From NCBI GenBank assembly GCA_009775375.1, contig VSPO01000001.1, positions 18,844-82,843 of the forward strand: DNA of 64,000 nucleotides, in the 5' to 3' direction. How positions within the stretch are numbered: the first letter of the stretch is position 1; every line of letters begins with the position of its first letter. The notes under the pieces were generated by a model. That model did no database searches. It was not told where the DNA came from and saw only the letters and a program-made list of their open reading frames with translations. The DNA is from Muribaculaceae bacterium. GTDB taxonomy: Bacteria; Bacteroidota; Bacteroidia; Bacteroidales; Muribaculaceae. Of the stretch, positions 53,269 to 61,419 are shown in pieces. Made by a program: the position numbers and the translations under genes.

Positions 53269-54243
53269 ATGGAGAAGCGAATCTATACCGGAAAAGATGC
53301 CGACACCCGCGAAGAGGTGACGGTCGTAATCCCTGTCTTCAACAGGGAGGATATCGTTGTGGAAACACTCGAAAGCGTAAAGGCCCAGACCTATCGTCCG
53401 CTCCGGCTTATACTCGTAGACAATAATTCCACCGACGGGACGCTTTCCGCAGTTGAGGCTTGGAAAGCGGCAAATGAGGATGAGGGATTTCGGGTGAAGG
53501 TGGTGGTGGAAACCAAGCCGGGAGCAGCAGCCGCACGCAACAGAGGGCTCGAAGAGACCCGCACGGACAAACTTATGTTTTTTGATTCCGACGATTTGAT
53601 GAAGCCCGGCATGATAGAGCTCGGCATGGAGGAATATCGCAAAAATCCCGACCTTATGCTTGCCTATTGGAGGCATGAAAGGGAAGATATAGATGGGAAA
53701 AGGGGGAAAAGCCATTTCACGACCGGCGACAAGCTGGAATGCCATCTCGTGCATTCTATGCTCAACACTGCCTCCTATCTTGCGAAGCGGGAATACGTGA
53801 GCAAAGCCGGGGGCTGGAACGAGGATTTGCGCGTATGGGATGACTATGAGCTTGGCGCGAGGTTGCTTCTGATGACTCCGGAAAGCAAGGGAATCGACCG
53901 TTGTCTTTACGTAGTCAAGAGCCGCGCAGAGTCGATAACCGGCACGGAATTCTCTTCGCGTGCCGGGGAATGGGAGGACGTGCTCGACAAGATTATGTCC
54001 GGGATAAAGGCCAGCAGCCATCCCGACAGGGAGCGATATATGCGTATCGTGGATTACCGCCGGATTATCCTCGCCGCTCATTATGCCAAGGAAGGAAGCT
54101 TAGAGCTTGCCCGAAATCTCAAAAGAGATACCCTTAGGCGTTGCAGAATGTCGGCGTTGCAGAAATTGCTGCTGAGATTCGTTTATGCCTACACGCGCCG
54201 TGGAGGGCGCGGAGCGTGGATGTTTAGTCGTTGGTTTCTTTAA
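53269..54243 (+). CDS. Glycosyltransferase family 2
   Basis: 325 residues from the ATG at 53269 (the open frame reaches back to 53185 without family sequence). GT-A core: VTVVIPVFNREDIVVETLESVKAQTYRPLRLILVDNNSTDGT, GAAAARNRGLEETRTDKLMFFDSDD with the DxD-like FDSDD, and ED-type GWNEDLRVWDDYELGARLLL. No membrane helix. Probably adds sugars to a surface polysaccharide or lipid; acceptor unknown. A near -7 box (TATCTTCG) lies at 53252-53259. It ends 2 bp from the end of gldN on the other strand. Confidence 0.9.
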   Translation: MEKRIYTGKDADTREEVTVVIPVFNREDIVVETLESVKAQTYRPLRLILVDNNSTDGTLSAVEAWKAANEDEGFRVKVVVETKPGAAAARNRGLEETRTDKLMFFDSDDLMKPGMIELGMEEYRKNPDLMLAYWRHEREDIDGKRGKSHFTTGDKLECHLVHSMLNTASYLAKREYVSKAGGWNEDLRVWDDYELGARLLLMTPESKGIDRCLYVVKSRAESITGTEFSSRAGEWEDVLDKIMSGIKASSHPDRERYMRIVDYRRIILAAHYAKEGSLELARNLKRDTLRRCRMSALQKLLLRFVYAYTRRGGRGAWMFSRWFL

Positions 54244-54245
54244 TC

Positions 54246-55379
54246 TTAGCGCCGTCTGCGGCGAACTGACTTTTCGGCACTGCTTGAGGCTGACGTACCT
54301 GACGACTTCACCTTCGGCTGCTTGGCCCGTTTCGGGGCTTTCTTTTTCGTTGAGCTGCGTTTCTTTGCCCTTGCCGAGATCTTGGGAGTTTCGGAGCTTT
54401 CCGTCACGGTGGTGCGGTCGGGAATACTGTCGCCGTTTGCCAAAGCCTGCTCTGCGAGAGCCTCCTTCTCCTTCATGGCCAGGAATTCCTCACGGGTAGG
54501 CACCCAGAGGTTTTTCCCATAGGAGCGGAGACGGTTGTCGATGCTGTCCTGGGCACGCCGGCGGTCGTCTTCATCCGGAAACATCTGAGCCATCGACAAG
54601 TTGCGGAGGTTGCGGGTCTTGTATATCTCCCCGTCATACATGCCGAGGTTGAAATAATCGTCGATTGAGTATTGCTCAAGATTGTTGTCGTCGGAGAGGA
54701 AGACGTATTGCTGGGCGAGATAGGGACGAAGAGCGTCGAATTTCACCCAGAACATAGGATAGCGTGTCTCTCCGCCATAATCGTCCGAACGGTTGAGCAC
54801 CGGGCATATTGCCTCCACGCGGGTCTTCATCCGGTTGGATCGGCGGTCGAACTCCCACTTCTCGATGATATAATAATTGAGCACTCTTCCCGAGGGAACG
54901 TCGGCTTCATCAATCTCAAACCGGGGATTCTTTTCCGTGGATCCTTTCGCCCTTTGTGCATAAATGCCGAAGCGGTCGAGCATGTCGGCCACCTTCACCT
55001 GATACTTGTCGGTGAAGACCTCGCGTCCGTCGAGATATTCATAAGCGGGGATGCTTCCATCCACCACGAGCCTGAGGATGATGCGGAATAGATTCTCTTT
55101 TCCGTCGACCACGTCTTCCGGATAATAGAGGGGGGAGTTGGGGGCTTTTGTGAGGTCGAGCTGCCTATAGATCTCGCGCATGTAGTAGAGGTCGGCGTCG
55201 TGAGGAGCCTTAGTCTCAAAGAAGTCTTGCATACGTCCGGAGACTTTCGGACCCTCGCGGTCGGCCGTCTTGTCGCGTTCGGAACGCTTTCGCACGCCGC
55301 CCGCGCTTTCCACCTGGGCGAAAGCCGCCGTGAACGTCAATGCGGCTGCCAGGCTTATTATTATCTTGCGGAAATTCAT
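54246..55379 (-). CDS. gldN: Type IX secretion protein GldN/PorN
   Basis: 377 residues. Signal peptide (to about 21), then the GldN core: YYMREIYRQLDLTKAPNSPLYYP, LFRIILRLVVDGSIPAYEYLDGREVFTD, YYIIEKWEFDR, SIDDYFNLGMYDGEIYKTRNLRNLSMAQMFPDE. The core ends near residue 295; the last ~80 residues are a Lys/Arg/Ser-rich tail (SARAKKRSSTKKKAPKRAKQ ending RRRRR), longer than I expect for the family. In the periplasm GldN and lipoprotein GldK form the ring complex of the secretion machine. Last gene of the operon; 61 bp after gldM. Confidence 0.95.
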   Translation of the reverse strand: MNFRKIIISLAAALTFTAAFAQVESAGGVRKRSERDKTADREGPKVSGRMQDFFETKAPHDADLYYMREIYRQLDLTKAPNSPLYYPEDVVDGKENLFRIILRLVVDGSIPAYEYLDGREVFTDKYQVKVADMLDRFGIYAQRAKGSTEKNPRFEIDEADVPSGRVLNYYIIEKWEFDRRSNRMKTRVEAICPVLNRSDDYGGETRYPMFWVKFDALRPYLAQQYVFLSDDNNLEQYSIDDYFNLGMYDGEIYKTRNLRNLSMAQMFPDEDDRRRAQDSIDNRLRSYGKNLWVPTREEFLAMKEKEALAEQALANGDSIPDRTTVTESSETPKISARAKKRSSTKKKAPKRAKQPKVKSSGTSASSSAEKSVRRRRR

Positions 55380-55440
55380 ATTGTTGTTGTCCGTTGTTCG
55401 TTTTTGGCTTTTGGTTGTCGGTTGTTAGTTGTCCGTTGTC

Positions 55441-57015
55441 TTAGTTCAGGGCCACTTGCATCGGGGGGATGTCGCGGGTTATCCCGTCGGGGCCTTTGGC
55501 TTTCACGTCGGATATGAGGAAGAACTTTCCGGGCTTCAGTCGCCGGAACTGCTCCTTCTGGCGGGGAGAGAAAGCCGCCCCGTTGCTGACTTCCGGAATG
55601 GCGTTGCCCATTGAGTCGAAGAAAATCGTCGCGAACGACACTACGCTGTAGCTGACGTCGAGGAGATCGTCGTCGAGGGCCGCCCCGAGCTGCTCAGCCG
55701 CCATCAGCGCGGCCTTGGAAATTTTCTTTGGAGAGCCTTTGTAGTGCACCGTATTGCCCTGGGCATCCTTTATCGGGATGAACGGGGTAGGGTCGGGGAG
55801 CTTTCTGACGCGGAATGTCATTGACCCCACCGACTGCGGCCTGCCGTCGATCTGTGCCGTGACGGAAATGACTGCCTCTGAGCCTACTTTGCCCGGGCGG
55901 GCGGTCCAATGGTCGCCGGTGCGGGTCAGGGAGCCGTTGCTCATAGAAGCCTGCACGGCATTCATAGCCACACCCGGCACGGATATGCTGATAGGATTGT
56001 CGATACCGGCATAGAGCACATTCATCATCGTCGGGGATATCGTGGCCATCGGCTCAATGACCGTATACGACGAGCTGAAAGGCCGGCGGTCGAGAGATCC
56101 GTCGCCACGCGCCACCTCTATGTATCCCGAATACTCGTGATTTCCCACGGCTCCGGCTGTCAGCTCAAGAAGGCCGCGGTCGTTGGCAAGCTTCGAGCCG
56201 TTGACGTAGACGTCGGGGCGTTGTGTCGTGTCGATGGCGGCCAGAACGATGTTGGCGGTGTATCTGCCTCCGCGCATCACCATATTGGAGTTGGGAATGA
56301 CATACGCGTTAAGCTCGTTGACGCGGACGTCGCCGATGTCGATGTTTGTGATAAGATTTGAAAGAGCCTCACTCTCGGCTTGCCGTATGTCGTTCTGGAG
56401 CTTCGTCAGCAGAGTGACTGCCGCCACGGCGGGCATATTGTCGAACATCTTCTCCTCCCAGGAAGTGGCCCCGATCGTGCCGGGCTTGTTCTTCACGTCG
56501 GTGGAGAGTATGCTCCTGACGGCCTCGCGCTTAGCGGAGTCGGAGATAAGGGATGCGACATGGTCGCGGAAGCTTTCCACACGGGAACGCAACATCTTTC
56601 CCTTGTTGGAGGCCGGGTTGAGCATCGTGACGGAAGCCGCCTCAAGGTCATCGAGATTAATGATATTGTTGAAATCGCCCTCCGGGCCGTCGGCTTTGCG
56701 GGCGATGGCCCGTTTCAGGGAGTCGATGGTGGAGAAAAGGGCCTCCGATTCTGTCCGCAGCTTTCTCCCTTTCTCATACCATATACCGGCTTTCACGGGA
56801 TTCTTCTTGTAGAGCTCCTCAAGATAGCCGAACTGCACCTCGTTTTTTGCCGACATGTTGAGGTTAGTGCGATGAAGCCCCTCGTGCACCTGGTTGAATC
56901 CATTCAGCACGTCGCTCGACACATTCAGGGCGAGCATGGCCGTCAGGACGATATACATAAGATTGATCATCCTTTGCCGTGGCGACATCCGCGCTATATT
57001 ATTGCCTCCTGCCAT
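55441..57015 (-). CDS. gldM: Type IX secretion motor protein GldM/PorM
   Basis: 524 residues. One N-terminal inner-membrane helix (about 14-35, RMINLMYIVLTAMLALNVSSDVL), then a long periplasmic part made of the helical D1 and beta-sandwich D2-D4 domains that reach to the GldK/N ring. Visible blocks: NEVQFGYLEELYKKNPVKAG, VFVGMAN-free but typical PTMMNVLYAGIDNPISISVPGV, SMTFRVRKLPDPTPFIP. With GldL it forms the proton-driven motor. The gap to gldL (82 bp) contains heptamer repeats. Confidence 0.96.
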   Translation of the reverse strand: MAGGNNIARMSPRQRMINLMYIVLTAMLALNVSSDVLNGFNQVHEGLHRTNLNMSAKNEVQFGYLEELYKKNPVKAGIWYEKGRKLRTESEALFSTIDSLKRAIARKADGPEGDFNNIINLDDLEAASVTMLNPASNKGKMLRSRVESFRDHVASLISDSAKREAVRSILSTDVKNKPGTIGATSWEEKMFDNMPAVAAVTLLTKLQNDIRQAESEALSNLITNIDIGDVRVNELNAYVIPNSNMVMRGGRYTANIVLAAIDTTQRPDVYVNGSKLANDRGLLELTAGAVGNHEYSGYIEVARGDGSLDRRPFSSSYTVIEPMATISPTMMNVLYAGIDNPISISVPGVAMNAVQASMSNGSLTRTGDHWTARPGKVGSEAVISVTAQIDGRPQSVGSMTFRVRKLPDPTPFIPIKDAQGNTVHYKGSPKKISKAALMAAEQLGAALDDDLLDVSYSVVSFATIFFDSMGNAIPEVSNGAAFSPRQKEQFRRLKPGKFFLISDVKAKGPDGITRDIPPMQVALN

Positions 57016-57054
57016 TATATTAATTCGTAATGCTTAATGCGCAATGCGTAATTT

Positions 57055-57082
57055 CTTAATACTTAATACTTAATACTTAATA
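57055..57082. repeat. Heptamer tandem repeat in the gldL-gldM spacer
   Basis: Four exact copies of CTTAATA (plus strand) followed by a partial CTT, lying 40 to 67 bp upstream of the gldM start. The spacer 55380-55440 between gldM and gldN is likewise of low complexity (GTTGTCCGTTGT at 55384 and 55428). Confidence 0.85.
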
Positions 57083-57097
57083 CTTGCAACTTGAAGC

Positions 57098-57958
57098 TTA
57101 CTCCTTTTCGTCCCCGGCGAACGGGTTTCCCATCATAGGGTTCTGCATGTTGATGGTCATGGCCGTGATCATCTTTTCATATACGGCGTTGAGCTGGCGC
57201 ATGTAGCGGGCCATCTTCTCAGTCTCCTCGCAATAGCGGCTCGACTCGTGGGCCGATTTCTCATACATGTCGCGTATATCTTTCATGCTCTTGTTGACTC
57301 GGTCGATCGTCTCAAGCTGCCCGGAGACACTTTTCAGCTGTATCTCATAGATAGTGTTCAGCCCGGCAATGTTTCGGTTGAGGTCGGCCATGCGGTCGGC
57401 ATACCCGGTGGAGTTGCCGGCAATCTCGTCGGAATTCCCACCGATGTTGTTGCAGACGTTTAGAAGACGTTCGCTTGCCTCGTTGAGGGCGCGAGTGGTC
57501 TTTTCGAGGCGGTCCATCTGCTCGGAGAGCGATTGCATTTTCTCGACATAATCCGCCGTGAAAGTCGGCATTCCCGGCAATTGCCCGACCAGCCCGGGGA
57601 ATCCGGCAGATTCAATCTGTCCGACTTGTCCGGCGGTTCCGACAGTTCCGACTATTACTGAGCCTTCAGCGAAGTTAGGGCGGTCGTCGGGATTCTTGGA
57701 ATCGAGCACTGGAAAAACTTCCTCCCAGCTGTATTCCTTTGGCGGACGGTCGAAAGCCGTCAGGATGAACATGGCCACTTCCGTGCCCATTCCAATACAA
57801 AGGAGCGTGTTGCCCCCCGGGAGATGGAGGATCTTGAAAAGGGCGCCCCAGATGACGATGGCGGCCCCAATTGAGTATGCGAAATTGAAGAAACGCTGAC
57901 CCTTCTCTCCATGAAGGAAGCGCTCAATGCCGTTGGCGTATTTTCTGATCTTGACCAT
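57098..57958 (-). CDS. gldL: Type IX secretion motor protein GldL/PorL
   Basis: 286 residues from the ATG at 57958. Two adjacent membrane helices, FFNFAYSIGAAIVIWGALFKIL and TLLCIGMGTEVAMFILTAF, with the conserved membrane Glu in GMGTEV that is tied to proton use, then a cytoplasmic coiled-coil-rich part (SLSEQMDRLEKTTRALNEASERLLNV). The frame is open 32 codons further up inside gldK, but the 57958 ATG forms a TAATG junction with the gldK stop and matches the family N-terminus MVKIRKYANGIERFLHG. Confidence 0.95.
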   Translation of the reverse strand: MVKIRKYANGIERFLHGEKGQRFFNFAYSIGAAIVIWGALFKILHLPGGNTLLCIGMGTEVAMFILTAFDRPPKEYSWEEVFPVLDSKNPDDRPNFAEGSVIVGTVGTAGQVGQIESAGFPGLVGQLPGMPTFTADYVEKMQSLSEQMDRLEKTTRALNEASERLLNVCNNIGGNSDEIAGNSTGYADRMADLNRNIAGLNTIYEIQLKSVSGQLETIDRVNKSMKDIRDMYEKSAHESSRYCEETEKMARYMRQLNAVYEKMITAMTINMQNPMMGNPFAGDEKE

Positions 57959-59412
57959 TACTTCTTTCTCTTTTGGGTGCCCTTGGCGAATCCTATTTGC
58001 GAACGGACGTTGCGGAATCCGATGTAAGAGCGTTGTTCGTTTTGATATTCCCACATGCGGAGGTCGCTGCGGATATTGTTGGCCACGTCTTTCCAGGAGC
58101 CGCCGCGCACGATTTTACGCTTCATCTTGTAGGGGTCTTCCTTGGCGGCGTCGTAGCGGTATTCGGGGTTGACGTCGGAGGTCAGCTTGTTGATGCTTTC
58201 GGTGTAGGCAGTCGAGGTCCATTCCGCCACGTTGCCCGCCATGTCGTAGAGCCCGAAATCGTTTGGCTTGAAAGTGCCGACGGCAGAAGTGATCACGTGT
58301 CCGTCGCGCACATAGTCGCCGTCCATAGGCTTGAAGTTTGCGTAGAAGCATCCTCTTTCGTCGTATGGTATGGTCTCCTCCCAGGGATATGGGGTCTCTG
58401 AGTTTCCGACCCTTGCGGCATATTCCCATTCGGCCTCCGTCGGGAGGCGGTAGGGCTCGATATATATCCCTTGCTTTCCGAGCGAACGTTTGAGAAAATC
58501 CGTTCGCCAATTGGAGAAGGCGTTTGCCTGTTCCCAGCTGACCCCTACGACGGGATAGTCGTTGTATCCTGCGTGGGAGAAATACATTCTGGTGTATGGC
58601 TCGTTGTAGGCGTTTTCGAAGTCGTTGATCCAGCAGGTCGTGTCGGGATAGACGTTGACGATGTATGTGCTGACGAAATCATAGTCGCCCGTCAGCGGGC
58701 GGGTGACGGTCTGGCGCACGATTTCCCCATCTTCGTTGATAAAGGCCGTGTCTTTGGATATTACGGGAAGTTCGACGGGCACGGGGCGGTCGGTGTTGTA
58801 TTCTCGGCGTTCCGGGTCGAGCCGGTTTTTCCGTTGAGCGGCGGCCGTATGGTTGTAGATTTCATATCGGTAGTTGAGCTGGGTGGGGTCGAGTTCGCGT
58901 TGTCCGGTGATGGGATTTGTGCGGTAGACGCTCTCGATAGCCCTCTGCTCGTCTTCGTTGGGATTGCGCCAAGGGATGGGTTTGCTCCAATTGAGATAGG
59001 GGGTAATGGGGTTTCCCTCACGGTCTTCCTCAATTTTGAAGGCCTCGTCACCGCCGAAAGCAGGGTCGGCAAGCCGCTCCCGGATGATTGAATCGCGCAC
59101 CCAGAATACAAACTGCTTGTATTTCGAGTTTGTGATTTCGGTCTCGTCCATCCAAAAGGCATCTACCGAGATCCCTTTAGGGTCGGCCTTGATTCCGGAA
59201 ATGCTGTCGTCGGAGGAGGGCCCCATGGCTATTGATCCACGGTCGATAAGCACCATTCCGTAGGGAGTCGGCTCAGCCCATGCTGAACCTCCAACCCCCG
59301 TGACTTCCCCTCCTGCGGAACTTCCTTTCCCAGAGAAACATGATGAAAGGAGCATGGAAAGCAGCGGGATGGAGAGGACTCCCGCTATGCCGGGTCGTTT
59401 GATGTATTTCAT
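57958..59412 (-). CDS. gldK: Type IX secretion lipoprotein GldK/PorK
   Basis: 484 residues from the ATG at 59412 (another in-frame ATG lies at 59436). Lipoprotein signal ends LLSMLLSSCFSGKG. The body is an FGE/sulfatase-modifying-factor fold: GMVLIDRGSIAMGP, VDAFWMDETEITNSKYKQFVFWVRDS, YPVVGVSWEQANAFSNWRTDF, RLPTEAEWEYAARVG, FGLYDMAGNVAEWTSTAY, RGGSWKDVANNIRSDLR, SYIGFRNVR. It forms the outer-membrane ring with GldN. 29 bp after porP; shares one base with gldL. Confidence 0.96.
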   Translation of the reverse strand: MKYIKRPGIAGVLSIPLLSMLLSSCFSGKGSSAGGEVTGVGGSAWAEPTPYGMVLIDRGSIAMGPSSDDSISGIKADPKGISVDAFWMDETEITNSKYKQFVFWVRDSIIRERLADPAFGGDEAFKIEEDREGNPITPYLNWSKPIPWRNPNEDEQRAIESVYRTNPITGQRELDPTQLNYRYEIYNHTAAAQRKNRLDPERREYNTDRPVPVELPVISKDTAFINEDGEIVRQTVTRPLTGDYDFVSTYIVNVYPDTTCWINDFENAYNEPYTRMYFSHAGYNDYPVVGVSWEQANAFSNWRTDFLKRSLGKQGIYIEPYRLPTEAEWEYAARVGNSETPYPWEETIPYDERGCFYANFKPMDGDYVRDGHVITSAVGTFKPNDFGLYDMAGNVAEWTSTAYTESINKLTSDVNPEYRYDAAKEDPYKMKRKIVRGGSWKDVANNIRSDLRMWEYQNEQRSYIGFRNVRSQIGFAKGTQKRKK

Positions 59413-59441
59413 TATTATCGTTGTCATCGTTGTCATTGTCG

Positions 59442-60473
59442 CTACATAATCCGAATTGACCGGTGTTTGTTTTTGTTCTTCCCCGAGAGGTCGAGTTTCA
59501 ACTGGTATCCGGCCACTATTTCATGGCTTCCGGAAGATGCCTTTGACAGAGCCGAAGTAGGATAGTCGAAGGCATATCCGATAAAAAAATTCTTGAAGGA
59601 GGCTCCGGCCATGAAAGAGACGGCGTCTTTCCATCTGTAGCCGATGCCGAGAGTCAGGAATTTATTGTAGGTAGCCCTTAGGGATATGTCGGCTGAAAGC
59701 GAGCTGAAATCAGTGGCGACAATCATGGAGGGCTGCAATTGAAATAACGTGTTTTTTAGGGGGATATTGCCGCCGGTGTCAAAATAAAGGATGCGGGGAA
59801 GCTCCGTCTCGTATTGCTGGGATTCAGTGGATTCGGAGCCTTCGAGGGAGAGGGTCACGGACGGGTCGGTGGCATGGGCTGCGGCAATGCCGATATGGAA
59901 ATTGCGCCGAGAGTAGGAGAGGCCAAGAGAGAAGTCGAACGCGTTGCCCGAGAGGTCTTGCGTAGGGATTGAGGGGTCGACGGGTTGATGGAAGTCGTCG
60001 CCGTCGGGGATATATACCTCCGATCCCTTGAACCGGGAATTGTAGTAGCCCAGCTGAATGCCTATGGAGAGGTTGCCTTTAAGGAATTTCAATCGGTAGC
60101 TTCCCTGAATGGCCGTCAGAAGGTTGGAGAATAGTCCGATGCTCTCTTGGGAGACTACCGCTCCGGCTCCGATTCGACGTTCTCCGATTTTGAAAGGTAT
60201 GTCGCCTGTGCCGACGAAGCTTTTGGGAGCGTTGTCGACTCCAATCCATTGCAGGCGCGCTCCTCCGCGGATCCGCAGGAAATCGGTTTCGCCCGAATGG
60301 GCAGGGTTGTAGAGGGAGGGGAGAGCCCAGGATTGAGAGAATAGCATATCGGATTGGGCCATTGCTGCGAAAGGCGCGAAGGCAGAGATGGCTATTATGG
60401 CGATTATAGCCTTAATAGCCTTAATAGCTTTTATGGCTGATTTGGTTCCGATGATATTCTCTTTCTTCAGCAT
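59442..60473 (-). CDS. PorP/SprF-family type IX secretion outer-membrane protein
   Basis: 343 residues. The mature part starts near QSDMLFSQSWALPSLYNPAHSGETDFLRIRGGARLQW, the hallmark of PorP/SprF, followed by barrel strands (YRLKFLKGNLSIGIQLGYY, FHIGIAAAHAT, LTLGIGYRWKD, FFIGYAFDYPTSAL). The signal peptide is odd: its hydrophobic core is a tandem repeat Ala-Ile-Lys / Ala-Ile-Ile (residues 13-29) encoded by 9-bp repeats. Lies 4 bp after porT and 29 bp before gldK, in the standard porP-gldKLMN order. Confidence 0.94.
   Translation of the reverse strand: MLKKENIIGTKSAIKAIKAIKAIIAIIAISAFAPFAAMAQSDMLFSQSWALPSLYNPAHSGETDFLRIRGGARLQWIGVDNAPKSFVGTGDIPFKIGERRIGAGAVVSQESIGLFSNLLTAIQGSYRLKFLKGNLSIGIQLGYYNSRFKGSEVYIPDGDDFHQPVDPSIPTQDLSGNAFDFSLGLSYSRRNFHIGIAAAHATDPSVTLSLEGSESTESQQYETELPRILYFDTGGNIPLKNTLFQLQPSMIVATDFSSLSADISLRATYNKFLTLGIGYRWKDAVSFMAGASFKNFFIGYAFDYPTSALSKASSGSHEIVAGYQLKLDLSGKNKNKHRSIRIM
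60387..60437 (-). repeat. 9-bp in-frame repeats encoding the PorP signal-peptide core
   Basis: Successive codon triplets GCC ATA AAA, GCT ATT AAG (twice), GCT ATA ATC, GCC ATA ATA. Changes by one unit would keep the frame and alter the signal-peptide length by three residues. Confidence 0.8.
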
Positions 60474-60477
60474 CTGT

Positions 60478-61236
60478 TTATTCGAAATAGAAGGTCAGGA
60501 CCACCATGTTGGATTTCACTTTGGAGAGCGATTGCGTCATCTTGAAGGTTTCGGGATCGTCGGTGAGGTCGGGACGGTCGTGGCGCAGTATGTCTGACAG
60601 ACCAAAACAGAACTTTATCTCAGGGTCGAGCTTGAAGAAAGGGAGATAGAAGTCGATGCCGAGTCCGACGCATAGATAGGCGTCGGAGCTATTGAACATC
60701 AAAGCTTCCGTGCGCTTCTTGCTGACATCGAAAGAGGCCATTGCCCCAAGCGAGACGTAGGGACGGACGTTGCCCATACGGTCGCCTGAAATCTTGAGGT
60801 CGAGCGGCACCACGACATATGCGCTCTTTACGTCTTGCGTCCGTTTGTTGAGGTCGGGGTCGATGCTGTTGTAGTCGATCATCGTGACGCTTTTGTTGCC
60901 GAAATACATGCCGGGCGACAAACGCAGGCTAAAATATTTGTGAAGCCTGAGCTCGGCAAGCACATTTGCACAAAATCCGGGAGAAAAGGCCGGCACTTCC
61001 GCCACCCAGCGTTCCCCTTCCGGAGTGACGAATCCATTGTGGGTGAACGACAGGTCCTGCGTATGTGCTCCGACGGAGAAACCGAGATGCCAGCGTTTGA
61101 GGTCGGCATAAGGGCGATTGAGAATCTTGTCGCCGGGCTTTGCCGCCGCAGGCGCAGAGACGGCAAGGACCGCCGCTATGGCTATCAGCGGGGCTATTAT
61201 GCGAAGGATATTGATATGTCGGCAGATACGATTCAT
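60478..61236 (-). CDS. porT: Type IX secretion protein PorT
   Basis: 252 residues from the ATG at 61236 (the frame is open 17 codons earlier). Signal peptide with Ala-rich core (APLIAIAAVLAVSAPAAA), then an outer-membrane barrel of about eight strands: WHLGFSVGAHTQDLSFTHNG, YFSLRLSPGMYFGNKSV, AYVVVPLDLKISG, VRPYVSLGAMASFDV, YLCVGLGIDFYLPFFKLDPEIKFCFGLSDIL, MVVLTFYFE. PorT is needed for secretion of RgpB-type proteases in Porphyromonas. First gene of the T9SS operon; no exact TAnnTTTG box upstream. Confidence 0.9.
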   Translation of the reverse strand: MNRICRHINILRIIAPLIAIAAVLAVSAPAAAKPGDKILNRPYADLKRWHLGFSVGAHTQDLSFTHNGFVTPEGERWVAEVPAFSPGFCANVLAELRLHKYFSLRLSPGMYFGNKSVTMIDYNSIDPDLNKRTQDVKSAYVVVPLDLKISGDRMGNVRPYVSLGAMASFDVSKKRTEALMFNSSDAYLCVGLGIDFYLPFFKLDPEIKFCFGLSDILRHDRPDLTDDPETFKMTQSLSKVKSNMVVLTFYFE

Positions 61237-61396
61237 TGTTGTATAAACGAAAACAGACAATGCATTATTGCGGCAAATCCCCTGCATGCCTCTTAAACAG
61301 CCTCGGGCGGCAACCGGATGATGCTTGATTCCGTCGTGTTGAATGTTTTTTAATTATTTTTTAATATAAATTGGCTTTTTGCTCATGATAAATTCC

Positions 61397-61404
61397 TAAC
61401 TTTG
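61397..61404 (+). promoter_or_regulatory. Promoter -7 box of the dGTPase gene
   Basis: TAACTTTG, exact TAnnTTTG, 16 bp before the ATG at 61420. It contains the upstream in-frame TTG (61402), which is therefore not the start. Confidence 0.6.
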
Positions 61405-61419
61405 TGGAAACGCGCTACT

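Noticed and set aside
53251..54081. 276-codon minus-strand frame opposite the GT2 gene
   Set aside because: Antisense shadow of a recognisable glycosyltransferase with FDSDD and ED motifs.
60478..61287. Longer PorT start at 61287
   Set aside because: The ATG at 61236 is directly followed by a normal signal peptide; the extra 17 residues would bury it.
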